A program made the translations under genes and the position numbers. From contig NZ_JBQCZW010000015.1 in the NCBI RefSeq assembly GCF_052089425.1, forward strand, positions 1-56,761: DNA of 56,761 nt. The letters are read 5' to 3'. Shown here in pieces: positions 50,531 through 56,761 of this stretch (position 1 is the first letter of the stretch; every line of letters starts with the position of its first letter). This DNA is from Ancrocorticia sp052089425. GTDB lineage: Bacteria; Actinomycetota; Actinomycetes; Actinomycetales; Actinomycetaceae. Under the pieces are notes generated by a model, which worked only from the letters and a program-made list of their open reading frames with translations, was not told the DNA's origin and searched no databases.

Positions 50531-53500
50531 TTATCGGTGGCGCGCATAGAGCGCTAGGCCACCCAATGCGAGCAGCACGGCCGCGATTCCAGCAAATGTG
50601 AGAACGCTAGCCCCCGAATTCGGAAGGTCCTCACCGCTGCCGTCAGTTGGACTAGCACTCGGATCTGCACCGCCGCTTGGTTCACCACTCGAGTCACCGG
50701 TGGCCTCATCCGTCAGATCACCGCTCGGGTCACCTGTAGGTTCTGGACCGCTAGTCGGATCTCCCGTGGGTTCGGGATCTCCCGTGGGTTCGGGATCCCC
50801 CGTGGGTTCGCCTGTCGGCTCAGGATCGGGCTCGGAATCAGTATCGGCCGCCTGAATCAACACGGCTGCGGTCCGCCCAGGAACGGTCACTGTCCCAGAA
50901 TCCGGATCCCACGACGTCTCTTTGACAACCTCATCGAAGCCTTCGGCCTGCACGGCGGAGAGCACGAGTTCACGGCTTCTCATGCCGTCAATCGCCTCGG
51001 TGATGGGTTCAGGCGAGGCATTGAATACCACGAGGATACGATCCACATCGGGATCGATATCTTCCTTGACGCTGACCTCCAGCCCATCGGCATCCAGCAT
51101 GGCCTTGCTCATCACACCCGGCGCCATGTCATCAATCTGCATGACGAGCAATCCAGGGGTCGCCTCAGGCCCACCATTCGGGAAGCTCACGCGTTCCTTC
51201 ACGAGTTCGCCACTGCCTAGGCTGAACAGTGGGCTGGACGAGCGCAGCTTGAGTAGGTCCAGTGACATCTGGTTTGCCGCCTCGATATCTGCCTGAGTCG
51301 GCATCTTGGATGGATTCTCCAAGATCGGCGCCATGAGATCCCATTTGTCCCCGTTCGCTCCCTTCATGGGCAGTCCGTTGCCGAAGCCATTGGACTGCCC
51401 AGTCCAGTCGATCGCATTGAAGTGATCACCGGAGTTGTAGGAATCGCGATCCAGAGACTTGGACCGGAGCATGTCCGTACCCGCGTGCCAGAAGGAGGGT
51501 GATTGCCCCAGCGCGGTGGTAGCCAAGCTCAGCGTGTTCATGCGGATCTGAGTGTCCATCGTCGCCCCAGAGGGCAGCTTCCAGGCGAGATTGTCGAACA
51601 GCGTCTCGTTATCGTGGGCATCTACGTAGTTGACGTTCTCATCTGGATCAATGGCATAGGCAGCGGGCTGTTCCCCGTTGTAGAGAATCTCCTCGGACAA
51701 CACGTACGTGCCGTCACCTGCAGGAATCTGCACGCCCTTGACGTTGCCGGCCAGCCCGATGCGCACCAGATCGGTCTGGTGCATGAGGCTCTCCAGCTGT
51801 TCGGCCTCGGATAGCGTCTCCTGAGCAACCTCATTCGGATCGGTGTACAGCCCAGAGCCGAAGCCCTGATACGTTCGGTGATCCTCATCAAACGGACCGC
51901 CGCCACGCACGGCGTCTCTCATGCGATCGTTGAACGCACCGATCCCAGTCCCGCCGATGTGTGCTTGCGTGGCCTGCGTAAACAGCGCATCCATGGTGAC
52001 TTCACCGAAGTCCCATCCTTCGCCGTACAGATAGATGTCCTTGCCATTCACACCATCCTTTTCCAGTGTGAGCCCATCGAGCATCTTCCGTACGTCTTTC
52101 ATGTTCTCAAGAGAATGATGCCCCATGAGATCGAACCGGAAGCCGTCCACCCCATACTGGGTGGCCCATACTTCCACGGAATCCACCATCATCTTGCCCG
52201 CCATGACGTTTTCCGTGGCGATGTTCTGGCAGCACGTGGACGTTTCGATTGATCCCTTCGGATCCAGCCTGTGATAGTAGCCCGGAACGATCCGGTCCAG
52301 CACCGCCTCATCGGATTGTCCGGACGCGGAGGTGTGGTTGAACACCTGATCGAGTACCACCCGCAACCCCATCCCATGAAGAGCGGACACCATATCGCGG
52401 TATTCGCGCGTTCGCGCTGCCCCATCCTGATTCCCGTCTGTGGCATAGGAACCTTCAGGCGTGGTCCAGTGGTAGGGATCGTATCCCCAGTTGAAACCAT
52501 CGGAATTCTGTACAGCACCCACGGCTTCTTGTTGGGCCGACGACGACGGATCCCCACCTTCGATGTTCGGCACCTGTTGATTCTCACTAGATTCAGGAAT
52601 TGACGAGCTCGCGATATCGAAGCTTGGGAGGAGGTGGACGGCCGTCATGCCAGCGTCCGAAAGCTCCGTTAAGTGCTTGGCGCCATCCGAATCAGCCACG
52701 GTGAACGCCTTATACGTACCTCGCAGATCCTCGGGAACCGTCTCGTCTGCAATGGAGAAATCTCGGATATGCAGCTCGTAGATCGTCTCTGCCGCCCGAG
52801 TTACAGGAGGCTCCGGGTTGTTGTTCCACTGCTCGGGGTAGAGCTCTGGGTCCGTCAGGTCCGCGATCACGGACTGCTCAGAATCGGTGGTCAGGGCCAC
52901 CGAATACGGATCAGTCACCTGATTGGTAACAACCGCTCCCTCAGATGGAACATATACGTCAACATTCCAGAGGTAGGTAGCGTTCTTCCAGGAAGCCTCC
53001 CCAACTACGCTCCACACGCCGTCGTCGTCCCTATCGGCCGAAATCTCTTGATCCCCACGTTGGAGCGAAACGTTTGTGGCCGTAGGCGCCCACACACTCA
53101 ACGTGGGGATTCCATCGTTCCACGTGAGGCCCAACTCGCGATCCTCGGCGCCCGGGTACAGGGCATCGATCACACCGGCAACCTGCGCGCCAGTTCGGGC
53201 CACGGGCTCTCCGCCTTCGGCGGCCTCGATCTGGATCGAGCCTTTAAGAATCTCCGCGACCGTGGCGGCCAGATCCGCATCGCCAGCATCCACGCGCAAC
53301 CCGGTGTATCCGGAGGCAATGCGCGGGAAGGCCTCCTTCTGAGCCTCGGTGAGTTCGGCAGGCGTGAGTGTCACGCCGTCCACGCCTACAAGGGTAAACT
53401 CGCCGCCGCCCAAGGCCGTGGGCCATGCGATCGTATCGGGAGCGATCCAGTAGGCGCGGGATTCGCCGGTGCCCGGCACCTGCGGGTTCTCCAGAACAAC

Positions 53501-55927
53501 GGAGACCTTTTCGTTAGTTGGATCGAACACAAATGTCACCTGCTCCGGCTCGGAAATAGTGAACGACACGTTGTTGCCGTCCTCGCCCCAGCTGTTATCC
53601 CACGTACCATCAGTGACCTTGAACTGGTGAGAACCGGCAGGAATGTCGAACGTCCCTGTCCATAGCTTCTCCGCCTCATCATACGTGAGCTTGGTGGCCT
53701 CGCATTCCGCGGCCCAATCCACCCCGCAACCCAGAGACTGCTGGAAGGAGCCAGCCACATAATATGCTTCGCCTTCCGGATCTGGTTCCTCGGTATCCTC
53801 CGATGGGGTGCCTGCCGTGACCTTCGATCCGTTGACCATCTGCGGGCCATCGCCGGCCGGGATCAGGTAGTTGCCGTTGGGCCCCGATCCCTTACTCAGC
53901 CATTCGGCGCCGGAGTTCGTGTTGAAGTTTCCCTCAATTTCGGTGGCGTCCCCCGTCAGCACCTCAACCACATACCAACCAGACACCTCGTCATCATCCG
54001 CCATTTCCACGCCGGGAACGGGCGTCCATCCGCTATCCCCGGTGGTGGAGTAGTGGAAGTTTGCGTTGGTCCAGCCTGATGGCTGCTTGAGGTACACGGT
54101 GGTGTAGGTGCCCTCCGGCTTTGCCGGGGTGGCAATGGTAAATGCAGCGGACGGCTCAGACGTCTGGCCGTCACGGTCCTGTGCCGTCACCGTGTAGCTG
54201 AACTCGGTGGATTCAGGTAATCCTGTATCCGAGAGCTGAGCATCTGGTGACGTGAACGTTTCGGACTGGCCGGTTTCCGTGGTGGTTCGCTCAACCGAAT
54301 ACGTGATGCCGCCGCATAGGTTGGTGGATTCGTCCCATGAGAGATTGACCGAGTTGAAGGTGGCGGTGCCGGTGACTGCGCTCGGCTGGCTAGGGCCTGC
54401 GGGCTCTGAGCATTCCGTATCCGCCGTCACGTCTGCGCGCAGGGCAATGGCGCTCTTACCATCGATCGCGGTAGTGATCGCACCATCTGTGACCGTGACG
54501 GTTGGCCCGCTCCAGTTTCCGGCCTCGTCCTGACTGGCGGCGAAAACGTTGAAGTAGATGCCGTCTGGCAGCTGAGTTTCGAGAGAAACATCCAGAGCGC
54601 CCACGCCGTTGTTCATGGCGAAGAAGCCCACATCGCCGCGCCCGAACGCGATGGCATTGTTGCCACCATCCGTCCACTCGCTATTGACATTGGCACCACC
54701 CACCTCGTTGCGGAAGCCCACCATGTTGACGATGTTGTTCTGCGAATGCTTGAAGGTCCAGCCGTTGTCCGTGCTGGGCGAGAGCACCTTGCCGTCGGCG
54801 CTTTGCGCCGGGCCTGCGTCATAGTCTGTGAAGGCGTAGCCCGAGTGAATCGAGGGTGAGCTGTAGTCCCAGGCAAGTGTGAATGCCTGCGCCAGGTCGT
54901 AGGTTCGCCCGTCCTTGTAGGACAGAGTCTCGCCATTGCGCTCAGTATCGTGGTTATCCACGAACACCGCAGCGTCTTCATTGGGCAGCATGTCCCAACC
55001 GTCAGTGCCAATCCCACCGTTGGTCAAAAGACGGCCTACTTGATTGCCTTGGAAGGAAGTGCGAACTTCGCGGGCGTAGGAGAACTCGTGGACGTCGCCA
55101 ACTCCCGTGTACTCCTCGGGCTGAATTGGCTCACCGGGGCCGCGAATCGCTTCCTGCACAACGTAGAGATCGTCGCGCTTATCTACCTTGCTCCAGATCG
55201 CCTCCATATCCGCCTGAGGAATGTGCTTGACGGCATCAATCCGGAATCCCTCCACGCCCATATCGGCTAGCTTGTTGAGGTACCCCGCAATCGTGTCCTG
55301 AACCTCGGATTTGCTGGTGTTCAGATCGGAGAGCCCAACGAGCCGGCAGGTTTGCACCTCCCAACGGTTCGTGTAGTCCGAAATGTCCTCCGCACAAGGC
55401 TGCTCGGGGCCGCCGGCGCCTTCGTAGGAGTTGAAATCGCTTTCATCATAGAGTCCGGGGTAGTTCTCGTAATCGAACTCCGTTCCCGCGAAACCTTCGC
55501 CGCCTTCAGGCTGACCAGACATGTGGTTGACCACCACATCGGCAATCACGCCCACGCCAGCATTTTCGCAGCGATCGATCATGTCCTGGAACTCCGCCTC
55601 GGTGCCGAGCCGTGTGTTGAGGTCATAGGACACCGGCTGGTAGTACGTCCACCATGCGTCACCCTGAATGTGTTCCTGCGGCGGGGAAGTCTGGACATAT
55701 CCGTAGCCGGCAGGCCCAAGAACCGATTCGCATTGCTCTGCAATGTCATTCCACGGGTAGGAGAACAGGACGGCAATCGCGTCCTTGTCCGCCTCTAGCG
55801 CTGCTTCAGCGGGCGGCGACGGGGCGGCTGCCAACAGGCCGGTAGCCGCAACGGCAACGCTTGCAGTTGCGGCGAGGATTCTCTTCCATGTCCCCCTGAT
55901 GCCAGACTTTCGTTTCATCTGTTGCAT
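50531..55927 (-). CDS. Wall-anchored bifunctional alpha-amylase/pullulanase (amylopullulanase)
   Basis: 1798 residues. Order: signal peptide (1 to about 42, cut near AEAALEAD); GH13 alpha-amylase (about 45-440) with VIADVVVNHM, GFRIDAVKH (nucleophile Asp), VQEAIRGPGEP (acid Glu) and FVDNHDTERNG; its C domain; Fn3 (about 515-600); starch-binding CBM25/26-like (about 605-705, TVYLKQPSGWTNANFHY); an X25-like starch domain (about 720-815); pullulanase N and CBM48 region (about 825-1040); GH13 pullulanase (about 1045-1490) with YELHIRDFS, FNWGYDPYHW, VLDQVFNHT, GFRFDLMGHH, YLYGEGWDFG and YVDAHDNETLF; a C-terminal beta domain; a PEPTGDP linker; and a sortase signal DLPNSGASVL-helix-ARHR. Both catalytic sets look intact. 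It should cleave alpha-1,4 and alpha-1,6 bonds of starch or glycogen at the cell surface. AAGGGG lies 5 nt before the ATG. Confidence 0.92.
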   Translation of the reverse strand: MQQMKRKSGIRGTWKRILAATASVAVAATGLLAAAPSPPAEAALEADKDAIAVLFSYPWNDIAEQCESVLGPAGYGYVQTSPPQEHIQGDAWWTYYQPVSYDLNTRLGTEAEFQDMIDRCENAGVGVIADVVVNHMSGQPEGGEGFAGTEFDYENYPGLYDESDFNSYEGAGGPEQPCAEDISDYTNRWEVQTCRLVGLSDLNTSKSEVQDTIAGYLNKLADMGVEGFRIDAVKHIPQADMEAIWSKVDKRDDLYVVQEAIRGPGEPIQPEEYTGVGDVHEFSYAREVRTSFQGNQVGRLLTNGGIGTDGWDMLPNEDAAVFVDNHDTERNGETLSYKDGRTYDLAQAFTLAWDYSSPSIHSGYAFTDYDAGPAQSADGKVLSPSTDNGWTFKHSQNNIVNMVGFRNEVGGANVNSEWTDGGNNAIAFGRGDVGFFAMNNGVGALDVSLETQLPDGIYFNVFAASQDEAGNWSGPTVTVTDGAITTAIDGKSAIALRADVTADTECSEPAGPSQPSAVTGTATFNSVNLSWDESTNLCGGITYSVERTTTETGQSETFTSPDAQLSDTGLPESTEFSYTVTAQDRDGQTSEPSAAFTIATPAKPEGTYTTVYLKQPSGWTNANFHYSTTGDSGWTPVPGVEMADDDEVSGWYVVEVLTGDATEIEGNFNTNSGAEWLSKGSGPNGNYLIPAGDGPQMVNGSKVTAGTPSEDTEEPDPEGEAYYVAGSFQQSLGCGVDWAAECEATKLTYDEAEKLWTGTFDIPAGSHQFKVTDGTWDNSWGEDGNNVSFTISEPEQVTFVFDPTNEKVSVVLENPQVPGTGESRAYWIAPDTIAWPTALGGGEFTLVGVDGVTLTPAELTEAQKEAFPRIASGYTGLRVDAGDADLAATVAEILKGSIQIEAAEGGEPVARTGAQVAGVIDALYPGAEDRELGLTWNDGIPTLSVWAPTATNVSLQRGDQEISADRDDDGVWSVVGEASWKNATYLWNVDVYVPSEGAVVTNQVTDPYSVALTTDSEQSVIADLTDPELYPEQWNNNPEPPVTRAAETIYELHIRDFSIADETVPEDLRGTYKAFTVADSDGAKHLTELSDAGMTAVHLLPSFDIASSSIPESSENQQVPNIEGGDPSSSAQQEAVGAVQNSDGFNWGYDPYHWTTPEGSYATDGNQDGAARTREYRDMVSALHGMGLRVVLDQVFNHTSASGQSDEAVLDRIVPGYYHRLDPKGSIETSTCCQNIATENVMAGKMMVDSVEVWATQYGVDGFRFDLMGHHSLENMKDVRKMLDGLTLEKDGVNGKDIYLYGEGWDFGEVTMDALFTQATQAHIGGTGIGAFNDRMRDAVRGGGPFDEDHRTYQGFGSGLYTDPNEVAQETLSEAEQLESLMHQTDLVRIGLAGNVKGVQIPAGDGTYVLSEEILYNGEQPAAYAIDPDENVNYVDAHDNETLFDNLAWKLPSGATMDTQIRMNTLSLATTALGQSPSFWHAGTDMLRSKSLDRDSYNSGDHFNAIDWTGQSNGFGNGLPMKGANGDKWDLMAPILENPSKMPTQADIEAANQMSLDLLKLRSSSPLFSLGSGELVKERVSFPNGGPEATPGLLVMQIDDMAPGVMSKAMLDADGLEVSVKEDIDPDVDRILVVFNASPEPITEAIDGMRSRELVLSAVQAEGFDEVVKETSWDPDSGTVTVPGRTAAVLIQAADTDSEPDPEPTGEPTGDPEPTGDPEPTGDPTSGPEPTGDPSGDLTDEATGDSSGEPSGGADPSASPTDGSGEDLPNSGASVLTFAGIAAVLLALGGLALYARHR
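50757..50810. repeat. 18-bp tandem repeats encoding the amylopullulanase wall-spanning linker
   Basis: Three consecutive near-identical units (50757-50774, 50775-50792, 50793-50810) of GGATCTCCCGTGGGTTCG encode the PEPTGD repeats; more diverged copies flank them. Such tracts may vary in copy number between strains. Confidence 0.85.
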
Positions 55928-55997
55928 TGGTGCCCCTTCGCACTAATCGTTGGTGTAACGGAACTTTCGCGGCCCTTCGCTCTAGTTCAATGAAACA

Positions 55998-56048
55998 ACT
56001 ATATCGGAGATCACATGCCTTGCAACTTTCTTGCAGCAATTCCTTGCA
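55998..56048 (-). promoter_or_regulatory. Amylopullulanase promoter with TTGCA operator repeats
   Basis: On the minus strand TTGCAA (56020-56025), 16 bp, TATAGT (55998-56003). The -35 lies within an operator-like array: TGCAA-GAAAG-TTGCA inverted repeat plus a third TTGCA/TGCAA at 56044-56048. LacI-family maltose regulators in actinobacteria use CTTGCA-type half-sites, so maltose/glucose control is likely. The regulator gene is not in the window. Confidence 0.6.
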
Positions 56049-56120
56049 TCTGTAAAAACTCGAACTGCCGTTAGGTAAAACATCTGGTTGGCGTTATTGC
56101 ACTTAAGGTAGGATGCGGTT

Positions 56121-56501
56121 ATGACTGCACATTCACTCGTCAATACGCTCGACCCAGCCGATCCCGCCATCCGCGCCGATGCCCAGAATCTTGCCGCTCG
56201 ATTGGACGGGGACTCCCCTGTCGAGGCCGCTATCCGCGCCATGCTCGATGAAGTCGCCAGCGGCTCACCCGTCGTGGTGCTACGCACGGAAGATGAAGTC
56301 ACCCCTGCCCAGGCCGCCAAGATTCTTGGGGTTACTCGTCAGTTCGTTGACCGTCTCTGTGAGGAAAGCGTGCTCTCCTTTCGACGGTTACCTGACAGTC
56401 GCCACCGTAGAATCCGTGTACAAGATGTGCTAGACGTAGCCGCCGAACGTGAAGAACGCCGCGCTGGAGCCGCAGCATTGCGCGCTGCGATTGGATCGTA
56501 G
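56121..56501 (+). CDS. Excisionase/antitoxin-type helix-turn-helix protein, orphan
   Basis: 126 residues. The N-terminal half (1-55) is helical. The C-terminal half is a MerR-like/HTH_17 DNA-binding domain: VTPAQAAKILGVTRQFVDRLCEESVLSFRRL then RRIRVQDVLDVAAERE. Such proteins occur as antitoxins paired with PIN-domain toxins in actinobacteria, or as excisionases. No PIN gene follows: only about 100 bp separate it from the tRNA-Glu gene. It is therefore an orphan antitoxin, a stand-alone regulator, or a remnant of an element that used the tRNA locus. AGGA lies upstream of the ATG. Confidence 0.75.
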   Translation: MTAHSLVNTLDPADPAIRADAQNLAARLDGDSPVEAAIRAMLDEVASGSPVVVLRTEDEVTPAQAAKILGVTRQFVDRLCEESVLSFRRLPDSRHRRIRVQDVLDVAAEREERRAGAAALRAAIGS

Positions 56502-56559
56502 CCTGCACTATTCCCCACTAACTGCCGGTACACCAATGTACTCTCGGCGCAGGCCGGTG

Positions 56560-56594
56560 AAAATGAAAAATCCCGTGCCATCAGTGCACGGGAT
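56560..56594 (-). terminator. Intrinsic terminator downstream of the tRNA-Glu genes
   Basis: ATCCCGTGC (56570-56578) pairs with GCACGGGAT (56586-56594). On the minus strand the stem is followed by TTTTCATTTTC, ending the tRNA transcript. Confidence 0.88.
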
Positions 56595-56600
56595 CATGTG

Positions 56601-56673
56601 TACCCCCAACCGGATTTGAACCGGTGTTACCGCCGTGAGAGGGCGATGTCCTAGGCCGCTAGACGATGGGGGC
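56601..56673 (-). tRNA. tRNA-Glu (anticodon CTC), copy 1
   Basis: A 73-nt minus-strand cloverleaf: acceptor GCCCCCA/TGGGGGT with an unusual G1-U72 pair, D arm GTCTAGCGGCCTAGGAC, anticodon loop CTCTCAC (CUC), and T stem ACCGG/CCGGT with loop TTCAAAT. Discriminator A; CCA is not encoded. It is followed by a terminator and preceded by a second copy 34 bp upstream. Confidence 0.93.
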
Positions 56674-56707
56674 CAGTGCCTCCATGTGAACCACATGAGA
56701 AGCTTCG

Positions 56708-56761
56708 TACCCCCAACCGGATTTGAACCGGTGTTACCGCCGTGAGAGGGCGATGTCCTAG
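56708..56761 (-). tRNA. tRNA-Glu (anticodon CTC), copy 2, cut by the window end
   Basis: 54 nt are present, the same as the 3' part of copy 1 through the anticodon arm and into the D arm. The 5' end lies outside the window. It forms a tandem pair with copy 1. Confidence 0.9.

Noticed and set aside
50757..50810. Short tandem repeats considered as CRISPR
   Set aside because: The units are contiguous, without spacers, and encode a Pro/Glu/Thr/Gly linker in frame.
52673..53665. 330-codon plus-strand ORF
   Set aside because: It is antisense to the amylopullulanase, with no domain or ribosome site.

Overview
This window is about 57 kb of chromosome from a moderately high-GC actinobacterium. Gene order and family choice point to the Actinomycetales, and an Actinomycetaceae-like organism (Trueperella/Arcanobacterium type) is a reasonable but unproven guess. 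The evidence is an rne-rplU-rpmA-obgE-proB block, a leuCD pair divergent from an IclR (NdgR/LtbR-like) regulator, a SepIVA-like coiled-coil gene next to yceD and rnc, a PimB-like mannosyltransferase, a DUF222/HNH gene, and many GTG starts. I saw no insertion sequence, prophage, rRNA operon or CRISPR array.

Layout. Bases 1-12.6 kb are housekeeping and mostly on the minus strand: rne, rplU, rpmA, obgE, proB, then (after a thioredoxin gene on the plus strand and a luciferase-like monooxygenase gene) proA, nadD, a membrane protein, rsfS, a histidine phosphatase and tRNA-Ala. Bases 12.6-24.2 kb form a respiratory module: cydABDC plus a DosS-like two-GAF histidine kinase in one plus-strand operon, then pntAa-pntAb-pntB and a DosR-like response regulator on the minus strand. 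Bases 24.2-29.8 kb hold rnc, yceD, a SepIVA-like gene, coaD, rsmD, recG and rpmB. Bases 29.8-36.9 kb hold a catabolic cluster: GntR regulator, cyclase-family hydrolase, four-carbon acid sugar kinase, beta-hydroxyacid dehydrogenase, GntP permease and a surface lipoprotein esterase. Bases 36.9-45.4 kb hold thiL, ddl, plsC, murA, leuD, leuC, the IclR regulator and a PimB-like glycosyltransferase. Bases 45.4-56.8 kb are more accessory: a Nudix hydrolase, an SOS-type promoter driving a DUF222/HNH protein, an MccF-like peptidase, an MFS permease, a 1798-residue wall-anchored alpha-amylase/pullulanase, an orphan HTH protein and two tandem tRNA-Glu(CUC) genes, the second cut by the window end.

How the genes fit together. 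The most coherent new idea concerns the respiratory module. The DosS-like kinase is translationally coupled to cydC. The DosR-like regulator has a recognition helix almost the same as the one I recall for mycobacterial DosR. A shared 14-bp motif (GGGGC[G/T]AAAGTCC[C/T]) lies upstream of both cydA and pntAa, each copy oriented toward its gene, and at pntAa it sits about 42 bp upstream of the start codon and probable transcription start. This suggests a small oxygen or redox regulon joining cytochrome bd with transhydrogenase. The second candidate system is the 7-kb cluster at 29.8-36.9 kb. It pairs a cell-surface lipoprotein (degenerate hydrolase, discoidin-like and active hydrolase domains) with import, oxidation and phosphorylation of what looks like a small sugar acid, under a GntR repressor whose probable promoter and operator are visible. 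The usual isomerase and decarboxylase of threonate-type pathways are not in the cluster, so its substrate and route are open.

Family calls rest on motifs read by eye. No database search was possible.
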